Shown piece after piece: positions 39,204 to 47,961 of a DNA stretch of 64,000 bases (its first letter is position 1; every line of letters begins with the position of its first letter). The stretch is taken from assembly GCF_902833085.1 (NCBI RefSeq), contig NZ_CADFEB010000005.1, forward strand, positions 558,001 through 622,000, given 5' to 3'. The translations under genes and the position numbers were made by a program. Origin of the DNA: Burkholderia ubonensis. Lineage in GTDB: Bacteria > Pseudomonadota > Gammaproteobacteria > Burkholderiales > Burkholderiaceae. Under the pieces are notes generated by a model. It did not search any database, was not told the DNA's origin, and worked only from the letters and a program-made list of their open reading frames with translations.

Positions 39204-40256
39204 TCAACTCCGCCGCAGCAACACGACGAAGAACAGGCTGCCGAACAACGCGGTCACCACGCCGATCGGCAGATCCTCCGGCGCCGCGAGCGTGCGTGCG
39301 GCCACGTCGGCCCACACCAGCAGGATCGCGCCCGTCAGCGCGGCGACGGGCAGCAGCCGGCCATGCTCCGCGCCGACGATGCGCCGGCACAGATGCGGCG
39401 TCACCAGCCCGACGAAGCCGATCGCGCCGCTCACCGCGACCATCGCGCCCGTCGCGAACGATGCGATCACGAACACCTCGCGGCGCATGCGCGCGCTCGG
39501 CACGCCGAGCGCCGCCGCCGCGACGTCGCCCGACATCAGCGCGTTGAGCTCGCGGCGCCGCGCAACCAGCGCGCCGCCGGCCAGCACCGCACACACGGCC
39601 GGGACCGGCAACAGGTCCCAGCGCGCGAGGCCGACGCCGCCGAGCATCCAGAACAGCACCGACGCCGTCGCGCGCGGATCGCCGAGATACAGCATCAGAT
39701 TGCCGAGCGCAGCCATCATGAACGACACCGACACGCCCGCGAGCAGCAGCCGCTCCGGTTCGAGCCGGCCGCGCCGGTACGCGAGCGCGATCACGCAGGC
39801 CGTCGCGGCGAGCGCGCCCGCGAACGCGGCCATCGACAGCGTGAACGGCCCGAACGCGGCGCCGAAGCCGAGCGTCGCGGCGACCGCGCCGAGCATCGCG
39901 CCGGCGCTGACGCCGAGCAGGTGCGGGTCCGCGAGGCGATTCGCAGTCGCGGCCTGCAGCGCGACGCCGACGCTCGCGAGCGTCGCGCCGACGAGCGCCG
40001 CGAGCAGCGCGCGCGGAATCCGGATCAGCCAGACGATGCTGTCGTCGCCAAGGTTTCCGCCGAGCGGCCCATCGAGCGGCGCCGCATGGTCGAGCGCAGC
40101 CGAGACGTGCGCGACGACGATCCGCGCAACCTGTGCGGGCGCGATCGACGCTGCCCCGAACGCGGCCGACAGCACGACCGACACCGCCAGCAGCACCGCG
40201 AGCAGCGGCAGCGCGATGCCCGCGCGCAGCCGCGCGGCCCGGACCGGCCCGCTCAT
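39204..40256 (-). CDS. Iron-complex/cobalamin-type ABC transporter permease (FecCD/BtuC family)
   Basis: 350 residues with about ten membrane helices. RIPRALLAALVGATLASVG, followed by ANRLADPHLLGVSAGAMLG, is the FecCD signature, and FVGLVTPHLCRRIVGAEH the C-terminal cytoplasmic loop that contacts the ATPase. The ATG overlaps the stop of the binding-protein gene. Last gene of a four-gene import operon. Cargo cannot be told from sequence (siderophore, heme, cobalamin or similar). Confidence 0.9.
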   Translation of the reverse strand: MSGPVRAARLRAGIALPLLAVLLAVSVVLSAAFGAASIAPAQVARIVVAHVSAALDHAAPLDGPLGGNLGDDSIVWLIRIPRALLAALVGATLASVGVALQAATANRLADPHLLGVSAGAMLGAVAATLGFGAAFGPFTLSMAAFAGALAATACVIALAYRRGRLEPERLLLAGVSVSFMMAALGNLMLYLGDPRATASVLFWMLGGVGLARWDLLPVPAVCAVLAGGALVARRRELNALMSGDVAAAALGVPSARMRREVFVIASFATGAMVAVSGAIGFVGLVTPHLCRRIVGAEHGRLLPVAALTGAILLVWADVAARTLAAPEDLPIGVVTALFGSLFFVVLLRRS

Positions 40257-41236
40257 CGCGGCGCGCGCGCGAACGCGGCCGGATACAGCGCGCGCGCAAT
40301 CGTCTCGACGGCCGCGACGTTCTCCGGGCCCGGCGTCGCCGCGTCGTACGGAATCACGACGAAGCGCCGGTCGCGAATCGCGGCGACGCGCGCCAGCGCC
40401 GGCTGGCTCATGAGGAAGCGCTTCTTCTGCTCGGCGGTCACGGCCGAGTAATCGACGATCACGATCGCCTGCGGATCGCGCTCGACGACGCTCTCCCAGC
40501 TCACCTGCGTCCAGCTGCGCGGCACGTCGTCCATCACGTTGCGTGCGCCTGCCGCGGCCAGCAGCGCGGTCGGCATCGCGAGGCTGCCCGCCGTCGTCGG
40601 CTTGTCGGTGCCGCTGTCGTAGACGAACACCCGCGGCGGCGGCCCGGCGGTGGCGACCGTGCGCGCGACCGCCGCGAGCCGCTTGCGCATCGCCTCGACG
40701 AGCTGCTGGGCGCGCGCCTCCACCGCGAAGATGCGGCCGAGGTTGTGCAGGTCGCGGAACACGTCGTCGAACGACGCGGGCGGCCGCGACATCACGTGCG
40801 AGCACGACTCCGTCAGCTCATACGTGCGGATGCCGAACGGCGCGAGCGTGTCGGGCGTCACCGGGCCGCCGACGTGCATCCCGTAGCCCCACCCTGCGAG
40901 GTAGAAATCGGCGCGCGCCGCGACCAGCACCTCGAGCGACGGATACTGGCTCGCGAGCTCGGGCACGCCGGCGAGCGCGGCGCGCAGCCGCCCGTTGCCG
41001 GTTTTCCAGCCGCCGATGCCCGTGTACCCGGCGAGCCGGTCTTTCAGGCCGAGCGCGAGCATCATCCCGGTCAGGTTGGCGTCGTTGCTCACGGCGCGGG
41101 CCGGCGCACGGTCGAACGTCACGTCGCGGCCGCAGCTGCGCACCGTGACGGGATAGGCGCTTGCGTGCGCGGCGGCGCAGCCCAGCGCGACGGCGGCGAA
41201 CAGGCGCCGCAGGACGGGGATCGGCATGAGAGTCAT
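40253..41236 (-). CDS. Periplasmic metal-complex binding protein (FecB/BtuF type)
   Basis: A 327-residue class III binding protein with signal peptide (LFAAVALGCAAAHASA). The mature start YPVTVRSCGRDVTFDRAPAR and the later LEVLVAARADFYLAGWGYG fit proteins that bind iron complexes, cobalamin or related tetrapyrroles. The conserved Cys of RSCGRDV and the second Cys in TESCSH could form a disulfide. The start at 41236 overlaps the end of the ATPase gene. Confidence 0.85.
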   Translation of the reverse strand: MTLMPIPVLRRLFAAVALGCAAAHASAYPVTVRSCGRDVTFDRAPARAVSNDANLTGMMLALGLKDRLAGYTGIGGWKTGNGRLRAALAGVPELASQYPSLEVLVAARADFYLAGWGYGMHVGGPVTPDTLAPFGIRTYELTESCSHVMSRPPASFDDVFRDLHNLGRIFAVEARAQQLVEAMRKRLAAVARTVATAGPPPRVFVYDSGTDKPTTAGSLAMPTALLAAAGARNVMDDVPRSWTQVSWESVVERDPQAIVIVDYSAVTAEQKKRFLMSQPALARVAAIRDRRFVVIPYDAATPGPENVAAVETIARALYPAAFARAPR

Positions 41237-42030
41237 TCCGGATGAAGCGGCGTATGGAGTGGCGTGATGCGCGGCCGGCCCGTGACCGGATGGTGGTCGA
41301 CGAGCGCGGCGACGCCGAACACGTCGCGCAGCATGTCTTCCGTCAGCACGTCGTCCGGCGCGCCGGACGCGACCACCCTGCCGTGCGCGAGCACGTAGAG
41401 CCGGTCGCAGTACGCCGCCGCGAGGTTGAGATCGTGAATCGTCGCGAGCGTGGGGATGCCGAGGCGCCTCACCCGCGCGAGCAGTTCGAGCTGATGGCGC
41501 AGGTCGAGATGGTTCGTCGGCTCGTCGAGCAACAGCAGCTCCGGCTGCTGGACGAGCGCGCGCGCCAGCAGCGCCCGCTGCTTCTCGCCGCCCGACAGCG
41601 ACGCGAACGGCTGCGCGCGCCGCGCCAGCAAGCCGACGTCGTGCAGTGCGCGCTCGACGATCCGGGCGTCGTCGGCCGTGTCCGCGTCGAACAGCCCCTT
41701 GTGCGGCGTGCGCCCCATCCACGCGAGCTCGTCGACGGTCAGCCCGAAGTCGTCGGGCGTTTCCTGCTGGAGCACGGCGACCCGCTGTGCGACCGCGCGC
41801 GGCCGCATGCGCCAGACGTCCTGCGCGTCGAGCGCGACGCTGCCGCCGTCGGGCCGTGTGTAGCGGAACACGCAGCGCAGCAGGCTCGTCTTGCCGCTGC
41901 CGTTCGGGCCGACGAGCCCGACGAACTCGCCCGCGCCGACCGCAAGCGACACCGTGTCGAGCACGGTCGGCACGCCGGCAGGCGACCAGCTCACGCGATC
42001 GATCGACAGCATCGGCGTGCGCACCGTCAT
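41233..42030 (-). CDS. Metal-complex ABC transporter ATPase (FecE/BtuD type)
   Basis: 265 residues. Walker A GPNGSGKTSLL, signature LSGGEKQRALLARAL, Walker B LLLLDEPTNHLD, and switch His in ATIHDLNLAAAYCDRL. Typical of FecE-like ATPases. It begins 2 bases after the TonB-receptor stop codon and overlaps the binding-protein gene by 4 bases, so the whole operon is translationally tight. Confidence 0.93.
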   Translation of the reverse strand: MTVRTPMLSIDRVSWSPAGVPTVLDTVSLAVGAGEFVGLVGPNGSGKTSLLRCVFRYTRPDGGSVALDAQDVWRMRPRAVAQRVAVLQQETPDDFGLTVDELAWMGRTPHKGLFDADTADDARIVERALHDVGLLARRAQPFASLSGGEKQRALLARALVQQPELLLLDEPTNHLDLRHQLELLARVRRLGIPTLATIHDLNLAAAYCDRLYVLAHGRVVASGAPDDVLTEDMLRDVFGVAALVDHHPVTGRPRITPLHTPLHPE

Positions 42031-42032
42031 CG

Positions 42033-44228
42033 CTAGAAGCGCAGCGTCGCGACGAGCTCCGCCGAGCGCGCGGGGCCGAGCAGCCATTGCTCGCCGCCGT
42101 TCGACGTCGTCATCGCATACGTGCGGTTCGCCAGGTTGCGCAGGTAGAGCGCAAGATCGACGCGCGACGTCGCACGCCACAGCAGCGACGCGTCGAACAC
42201 CGTGTACGACGGGATCGACACGCGGTTCGCATCGTCGCCGTAGGTGCGGCCGACGTAGCGCATGCCGGCATTCGCCTGCCAGCCCTGCGCGAACGCCCAG
42301 CCGAGCCACAGATTCGCGGTTTGCCTCGGCACGTTGGCCGGCACGCTGCCGGCCCGCGAAACCGCGACGCCGCCGATCGTCTGGTTGAACTCGTCATAGC
42401 GCGCGCGCAGCAGCGCGACGTTTGCATCGACCGTCCAGCCGTGCGGCAGCCGCGCGCCGCCCGTCAGTTCGACGCCGCGCGACGACTGGCGGCCGACCTG
42501 CCGGCGCAGCGCCGGATTGAGCGGGTCGGTGCTGAGCAGGTTGCGCTTCGTGATGTCGTACACGGCGAACGTCCAGTACGCGCGGCCGTCGGCGAGCGTC
42601 TGCTTGACGCCCGCCTCCCATTGCTCGCCCGTCGCGAGCCGGTAGTTCGCCTGCGACGCCGACAGCGTCACGAGCGAGCCGAGCCCCTCCGCGCCCGTCG
42701 TGTATTGCGCATACGCGGACAGCGTCGGCGTGACCTCGAACACGAAACCGGTGCGCCAGCCGACGTTCGCGAAGCGCTTGTCGAAGCCGGCGCCCGTGCC
42801 CGCCTGCTCGCGGCGGTACGCGACATGGTCGTAGCGCAGCCCGCTCACCCACGCGACGCGCGGCAGCACTTCGAGACGGTTCTCGGCGAAAATCGCGGCC
42901 TGGCGCGTGCGCGTGCTGAATTGCGGCACGGTCGGGTCCGGGCTCGCGAACACGCCGGGATCGAAGCCATGCGCGTTCACCGTCGATGCGCCGCGATACG
43001 GCGAATTGTTGCTGCCGTCGAACGTGATCTGGTTGAATTCCGCGCCGATCACGAAGCGGTTCGCGCGGCCCAGCAGCCGGCCGTCGAGCCGCGCGCTGAT
43101 GCGATCGCCGATCTGCCGCTGGTGATGGCCGATCTCGAGGTAGTCGCTGCGCGTCACGCGGCCCGCCGACGCGTCGAGCGCATAGGACTCCGCATTGCGC
43201 CAGTGGCGATTGGACGTCAGATAGTAGAGCTGGTTGTCGATTCGCACGCCGGCCGTCGGCCGGTACGTGGCCGATAGCCGCGTCCACTGGTCGTAGTAGG
43301 AAATCGTCGCATCGCCGACGTTGTAGTTCAGCTTGCGCAGCGTCGAATCGAGCACGCCGTTCGGGGCCGGCACGCCGTAGTAGGTCGCCGGCTTCTGGCG
43401 GCCGTAGTCGTAGTCGAGCGTCAGCGTGAACTGCGGGCTCGCATCGAATTTCAGCGCGCCGCCGAACGCCGTCGTATGGGTATCGGCCCGTGCCGCGAGC
43501 CCGTTGGCACGCGCGTCGCTCGCGTAGAACCGGTACGACAGCCGCGAACCGAGCGCGCCTGTCGTGTCGAACGCGACGCGCTTGCCGCCGCCCGTGTCGA
43601 CGCCCGTCTGCAGCGTCGTCTCGCGGACGGACTGCGGCCGCTTCGGCACCACGTTCACGACGCCGCCGATCGCGCCCTCTCCATACAGCACCGACGCCGG
43701 ACCGCGCAATACCTCGAGGCGGTCGACCGACCACGCATCGAACGGAAACGTGATCGTGCCCGCGGCGGGAAGGAGTCGTACGCCGTCGAGCAGCGTCATG
43801 ACCGACTCCTGGCCGCCGAAGCCGCGCACGCTGAGCGCGGTGCCGCCGTTGCCGGGCGCGGCCGCGCTCGAAAAGCCGGTCGCGCGGGTCACCGCGTCGA
43901 GTATCGTGTGGTCGCCGCGCGTCGCGATCGCCTCCGCCGTGACGGTCTCGACGCTCGCCGGCGTGTCGAGACTCGACAGGCCGAGCCGCGAACCGGTGTC
44001 GAGCACGCGCGACAGCGGATCGAGCGGCACACCTTGCGCGGTGACGTCGATCGCCGGCAGCGCGTGCGGCGCGGCAGCGGCTGCCGCGGCCTGCGCTGCA
44101 AGCGCGCCGGAAGTCGTCATCGCGCAGGTCAGCATCGTCGTGCAACCGCGCCGCGTGTGAGCCAGCCACGCTCTGCGCCGGCGCGGCGGGCTGTGTCGAC
44201 GCGCCGGTGATGGTGTTGTTCTCGTCAC
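42033..44228 (-). CDS. TonB-dependent outer-membrane receptor
   Basis: About 731 residues. The N-terminus is poorly defined: a GTG at 44228 gives an arginine-rich leader before a hydrophobic signal (LTCAMTTSGALAAQA), while an ATG at 44135 would give a very short one. The plug domain includes SVRGFGGQESVMTLLDGVRL and VLRGPASVLYGEGAIGGVVN. The barrel ends in AELVATLRF with a C-terminal Phe, as required for outer-membrane insertion. The opening IDVTAQGVP is TonB-box-like. It is first in the operon with the ABC importer. Cargo unknown. Confidence 0.92.
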   Translation of the reverse strand: MTRTTPSPARRHSPPRRRRAWLAHTRRGCTTMLTCAMTTSGALAAQAAAAAAAPHALPAIDVTAQGVPLDPLSRVLDTGSRLGLSSLDTPASVETVTAEAIATRGDHTILDAVTRATGFSSAAAPGNGGTALSVRGFGGQESVMTLLDGVRLLPAAGTITFPFDAWSVDRLEVLRGPASVLYGEGAIGGVVNVVPKRPQSVRETTLQTGVDTGGGKRVAFDTTGALGSRLSYRFYASDARANGLAARADTHTTAFGGALKFDASPQFTLTLDYDYGRQKPATYYGVPAPNGVLDSTLRKLNYNVGDATISYYDQWTRLSATYRPTAGVRIDNQLYYLTSNRHWRNAESYALDASAGRVTRSDYLEIGHHQRQIGDRISARLDGRLLGRANRFVIGAEFNQITFDGSNNSPYRGASTVNAHGFDPGVFASPDPTVPQFSTRTRQAAIFAENRLEVLPRVAWVSGLRYDHVAYRREQAGTGAGFDKRFANVGWRTGFVFEVTPTLSAYAQYTTGAEGLGSLVTLSASQANYRLATGEQWEAGVKQTLADGRAYWTFAVYDITKRNLLSTDPLNPALRRQVGRQSSRGVELTGGARLPHGWTVDANVALLRARYDEFNQTIGGVAVSRAGSVPANVPRQTANLWLGWAFAQGWQANAGMRYVGRTYGDDANRVSIPSYTVFDASLLWRATSRVDLALYLRNLANRTYAMTTSNGGEQWLLGPARSAELVATLRF

Positions 44229-44313
44229 TTCGTATCGATCTTCGTGTGGTCTCGCCGCGCGCGAAACCACGCACCGGCAGCTGGCGCGCCGGTCGGCGAC
44301 GCAATCTTCCGAT

Positions 44314-44352
44314 GATACATTATATCGCCATGCATTGTCAGGCAATTGTCAG
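44314..44352 (-). promoter_or_regulatory. Candidate promoter/operator of the TonB-receptor operon
   Basis: A consensus TATAAT (44319-44324, minus strand) lies inside the imperfect palindrome GATATAATGTATC (44314-44326). Just upstream, the octamer CTGACAAT occurs twice, 11 bases apart (44334-44341 and 44345-44352). The palindrome over the -10 could be a repressor site, such as a Fur-family one, and the direct repeat an activator site; no regulator can be named. Confidence 0.45.
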
Positions 44353-44947
44353 CCGGCGGCAGCCCATGCGGTGTCGCGCAACCCGGGCCGGATGGTCTGC
44401 GGCTGCATACGACGCCGGCTCGCACGAGAATGTCGGCATGCTCCGAAAAGTCCGGACGTCGCGCCATCTTCAGACTCGGTCCAAACTCCATCTCGGACCC
44501 ATGTGTCAATACTCCAAATTGGCATAACCTAATTCAGTTAATACACCGGAATAAATTCCCCAGAAATTCGCCGTTGCGTCATTCGATGTTCATTCAAAAA
44601 TCGTAATGCGCGAGCCGTCTCGCACCATAGTCGATCGACCGGCGACCGCTTGCGGAGCATGCCCGCTCAAGCATGGTGCGATCGCCCAACGAACGTGCAC
44701 ACAGGCCAGCGCGCCCGCTCATGCACGACGTATCACGTCGCCGCCTGCATCGTCCGCGCCCCGCGATTCACCGTTGCCTAATTCCACCATCGGCAATCAT
44801 CCTCAAGGATGATGACGCTCATTGTTTCATCGCTTAAATTTCCTCCAACAACAACACATAAGAAAAGATCAATAAAAGAATCGGCTGCGCCATATTCAAA
44901 GCTTGCATTTCGTTTCGTTTTCCCAACTCTTTAAACGAGGCATAGAA
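44353..44947. other. Long intergenic region before the aldolase cluster
   Basis: About 600 bases with no supported gene; the short open frames here lack ribosome sites and family features. It separates the core transport operon from the accessory gene set, is locally AT-rich, and contains one perfect 18-base palindrome described separately. Confidence 0.5.
44796..44813. promoter_or_regulatory. Perfect palindrome upstream of the aldolase gene
   Basis: ATCATCCT-CA-AGGATGAT, an 8-bp perfect inverted repeat, about 135 bases before the first gene of the cluster. No T-run follows. It is a candidate regulator-binding site. Confidence 0.45.
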
Positions 44948-45970
44948 ATGAACGACATCATCATCACCGACGTTACCCTGCGGGATGGCGGCTATCGGAA
45001 CAACTTCAATTTCACGACCGAATTCGCCGTCGAGACGACGCGCAGGCTCGCGCACGCAGGCATCCCGTACGTCGAGATCGGGTACCGGAAAGGGTCGTTC
45101 GTGCGCAAGAACGAGCACGGGCTCACCAGCGCGGTCGATGAAAGCTATATCGACGCGCTCGTCGATGCCGCCGACGGAAAAACGAATCTCTGCGTGATGG
45201 TGCACCCGCGCAACATCGACAACGGCGACCTGGAAATGCTCGCGGATCGCGGCGTCGCGATGGTCCGCGTCTGCCTGCGCCGCGATCAGCTGGACGAGGG
45301 TCTCGGCACGATCGTGAGCGCGAAGCGGCACGGCCTGAAGGTCAGCGCGAACGTCACGCACGTGACGACGATGCCGCTGAACGCCATCACCGAAATGTCG
45401 GTGCGCGCCGAGGATGCGGGCGCGGATCTCGTCGTCTACGCCGACTCCAACGGCAACATGATCCCGTCCGACACGGAGCGGCTGATCAGCAAGCTCGCCA
45501 GCCGCGTCGCGGTGCCGCTCGGCTTCCATGCGCACAACAACCTGTCGCTCGCGCTGTCGAATGCGCTCGCCGCGGTCGACGCCGGCGCCGAATACATCGA
45601 CGCATCGCTGTGCGGCATGGGCAAGGGCGCCGGCAACCTGCACCTGAGCATGATCGTCGCGTACCTCGACCGCCTCGACCAGCCGACCCGCTACGATCTC
45701 GTCAAGGTGCTCGAACTGTCGTCGTACGCCGCGCAGCACGTCACCGAGAGCAGCCTCCCTGCGCCGCTCATCGACATCATGCTGGGCGCGTACAACATCT
45801 CGTTCGACGCGAAGCAGAAGATCGCGGCGACGCTCGCCGACAACTCCGATGCCGAGTGGTTCCGCACGCTGCGCCGCGTGCGCGACGAGCGCAAGACCAG
45901 CGAGGCCGCCACGGCGCGACCGCACGCATCGCCCGCACACCCGGCCGAAACGCGCGTCGGAGCACTCTGA
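44948..45970 (+). CDS. DRE-TIM metallolyase (4-hydroxy-2-oxovalerate aldolase / HMG-CoA lyase-like)
   Basis: 340 residues, TIM barrel. The metal-binding DRE-type motif is DVTLRDGGYRNNF at the N-terminus, and HAHNNLSLALSNALAA provides the metal-binding histidines. SLCGMGKGAGNLHL is the glycine-rich motif typical of the HOA-aldolase branch. Members cleave or form C-C bonds next to a 2-oxo acid. ATG at 44948 follows a GAGG site. The last 35 residues are Ala/Pro/Arg-rich. It is the first gene of the cluster, and its stop codon abuts the next start, implying coupled expression. The substrate is unknown. Confidence 0.85.
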   Translation: MNDIIITDVTLRDGGYRNNFNFTTEFAVETTRRLAHAGIPYVEIGYRKGSFVRKNEHGLTSAVDESYIDALVDAADGKTNLCVMVHPRNIDNGDLEMLADRGVAMVRVCLRRDQLDEGLGTIVSAKRHGLKVSANVTHVTTMPLNAITEMSVRAEDAGADLVVYADSNGNMIPSDTERLISKLASRVAVPLGFHAHNNLSLALSNALAAVDAGAEYIDASLCGMGKGAGNLHLSMIVAYLDRLDQPTRYDLVKVLELSSYAAQHVTESSLPAPLIDIMLGAYNISFDAKQKIAATLADNSDAEWFRTLRRVRDERKTSEAATARPHASPAHPAETRVGAL

Positions 45971-47125
45971 ATGAATGCACGCTCCAACATCCATCCGGGC
46001 CGGCCGCTGCGCATCTGCGTGCTGCCCGGTGACGGCATCGGCGTCGAAGTCACGCACGCCGCGCTGCCGGTGCTCGACGCGCTCGGCATTCCGAGCGAAC
46101 TGAGCTTCGGCGACATCGGCTGGGAGTGCTGGCGCACCGGCGGCGATCCGGTTCCCGACGCCACGTGGGACAAGATCGCCGCGAGCGACGCAACGCTGCT
46201 CGGCGCCATCACCAGCAAGCCGATGCGCGAAGCGGAAGGCGAGCTCGCGGCCGAGCTGCGCGGCAAGGGCTTGCAGTACGTGTCGCCGGTCATCCAGCTG
46301 CGGCAAAAACTCAATCTCTTCGCGAACGTCCGGCCGATCGTCGACGTGCTGGGCCCCGACCGCTACCGGTTCGCGGTGATTCGCGAAAACACCGAGGGCC
46401 TGTACGCCGGGCTGGATTTCCCGGGCATTCCCGCGGAATTCGAGGCGGTGCTGTCGCGCCACGAGCGCGCCGGCGCGCCGTGGCAGCACGTCGCGGCGGC
46501 AGATGCGTCGATGGCCGTGCGGCTGCAGACCCGCAACGGCCTCACCCGCCTGTTCCGCTTCGCGTTCGACTACGCGCAGCGGCACGGCTTCGACAAGGTG
46601 ACGCTCGCCGACAAGCCGAACGTGCTGCGCCATAGCGGCGCGTTCGCACGGGACATCATCGAAGCGGTCGCCGCCGACTATCCGGGGATTGCCGTCGGCA
46701 TCGACAACGTCGACGCCGTCGCGCTGTGGATGGTCAGGCGTCCGGAACGATTCGGCGTGATCGTCGCGGAGAACATGTTCGGCGACATCCTGTCGGATCT
46801 CGGCGCGGGCGTCATGGGCGGCCTCGGGCTCGCCCCCAGCGCGAACATCGGCGAGTCCGGCGCGTACTTCGAGCCGGTGCACGGCAGCGCACCCGCGCAC
46901 GCCGGACTCGGCAAGGCCAATCCGAGCGCGATGTTCCTCACGATTGCGCTGCTGCTCGATCACTTCGGCTACGCGAACGAGGCGACCGCGATCCGCTCGG
47001 CGGTGTGCGACGTCGCGCGCTCCGATTGCCGCACCTACGACCTGGGCGGCACGTCGACGACGAGCGAAGTCGCCGACGCCATCGTCGAGCGCTGCGCGCT
47101 CGAGCTGTCGTCGACCCGATCCTAG
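45971..47125 (+). CDS. Isopropylmalate/isocitrate/tartrate dehydrogenase family enzyme
   Basis: 384 residues. Conserved blocks of the beta-decarboxylating dehydrogenases are present: ICVLPGDGIGVEV, the substrate-binding FANVRPI and VIRENTEGLYAG, KVTLADKPNVLR, the metal-binding IDNVDAVALWMV, FGDILSDLGAG and FEPVHGSAPAHAG. They predict oxidation and decarboxylation of a 2-hydroxyacid with a 3-carboxylate, using NAD(P) and Mg/Mn. Its pairing with a DRE-TIM enzyme recalls leucine-type chain elongation, but no isomerase (leuCD-like) gene is present. ATG directly follows the aldolase stop. Confidence 0.88.
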   Translation: MNARSNIHPGRPLRICVLPGDGIGVEVTHAALPVLDALGIPSELSFGDIGWECWRTGGDPVPDATWDKIAASDATLLGAITSKPMREAEGELAAELRGKGLQYVSPVIQLRQKLNLFANVRPIVDVLGPDRYRFAVIRENTEGLYAGLDFPGIPAEFEAVLSRHERAGAPWQHVAAADASMAVRLQTRNGLTRLFRFAFDYAQRHGFDKVTLADKPNVLRHSGAFARDIIEAVAADYPGIAVGIDNVDAVALWMVRRPERFGVIVAENMFGDILSDLGAGVMGGLGLAPSANIGESGAYFEPVHGSAPAHAGLGKANPSAMFLTIALLLDHFGYANEATAIRSAVCDVARSDCRTYDLGGTSTTSEVADAIVERCALELSSTRS

Positions 47126-47154
47126 GACGCCCTCCTCTACCGAGACCCATCAAG

Positions 47155-47853
47155 ATGACCAGCCTTCAACCCATCGCGAACGACAACGATCTCCTGGCCG
47201 CCTGTCGGAATCTCGACACCGCGTCCCTGTCGGATGCGCTCGACAGCCTGCGCATCTCGGGCGGCCTTCACGGCCTCGTGCCGCGCGTGGCGGGTGCGCG
47301 CTGCGCGGGCTTCGCGTACACGGTCCGCTACGAGCCGGTGAGCGACACCGCCGGCTTCAGGAACGCCGCGAACTACATCGACGACGTGCCCACCGATTCG
47401 GTGATCGTCTCGAGCAACGCGGGCCGAACCGACTGCACGGTATGGGGCGACATCCTCACGCACTTCGCGGTGAGCCGCAACATCCGCGGGACCGTCATCG
47501 ACGGCGCCGCGCGCGACATCGGCACCGTCAGGCAGTTCAACTACCCGCTGTTCAGCCGGGCGGTCTTCATGCAGACCGCGAAGAACCGCGCACAACTTCA
47601 GGCGACCCAGGTGCCGGTCGACGTGAGCGGCGTGGTCGTGCATCCCGGCGACCTGATCGTGTGCGACGACAACGGCTGCATCGCGATCCCGAAGCAGCAC
47701 GCCGAAGAAGTGATCAAACGCGCGCTCGCGATCGAGCAGACCGAATCGCGCATCATCGCCGCCGTCACCGAAGGATCGAGCCTCGCCGACGCCCGCCGCC
47801 TGCATCGCTACGACCAGCCGTGGCTGCCGGCCGCCGGCACGAACGCGAACTGA
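47155..47853 (+). CDS. RraA-fold aldolase/decarboxylase-like protein
   Basis: 232 residues, longer than regulatory RraA. GDILTHFAVSRNIRGTVIDG and GAARDIGTVRQFNYPLF contain the G-x-x-R-D motif that binds pyruvate and metal in 4-carboxy-4-hydroxy-2-oxoadipate aldolases. PGDLIVCDDNGCIAIP is the second conserved block. Such enzymes cleave tertiary 2-oxo acids or decarboxylate oxaloacetate, which fits a pathway shared with the preceding two genes. It starts 29 bases after the dehydrogenase gene. A strong hairpin follows immediately. Confidence 0.85.
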   Translation: MTSLQPIANDNDLLAACRNLDTASLSDALDSLRISGGLHGLVPRVAGARCAGFAYTVRYEPVSDTAGFRNAANYIDDVPTDSVIVSSNAGRTDCTVWGDILTHFAVSRNIRGTVIDGAARDIGTVRQFNYPLFSRAVFMQTAKNRAQLQATQVPVDVSGVVVHPGDLIVCDDNGCIAIPKQHAEEVIKRALAIEQTESRIIAAVTEGSSLADARRLHRYDQPWLPAAGTNAN

Positions 47854-47860
47854 CCCGCCG

Positions 47861-47892
47861 GGCCCGATGGCGCAGGCCCGCGCCATCGGGCC
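47861..47892 (+). terminator. Perfect intercistronic stem-loop
   Basis: 13-bp perfect stem GGCCCGATGGCGC / GCGCCATCGGGCC with a 6-base loop, 7 bases after the RraA-like gene. No T-run follows. It may attenuate read-through or protect the upstream mRNA. Confidence 0.6.
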
Positions 47893-47961
47893 GCACCGAC
47901 GCGCGGTTCGGATACGAATGAATTTCGCACTCCCGACATTATCCATTTCGAGGATCAATCC

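Noticed and set aside
44228-44345. Cobalamin riboswitch before the TonB-receptor operon
   Set aside because: The leader is only about 85 bases and I do not see the B12-box or the conserved GCCACTG core.
44207-44527. 106-codon frame in the region upstream of the TonB receptor
   Set aside because: Overlaps the promoter/operator region and the receptor's N-terminus; no supporting features.
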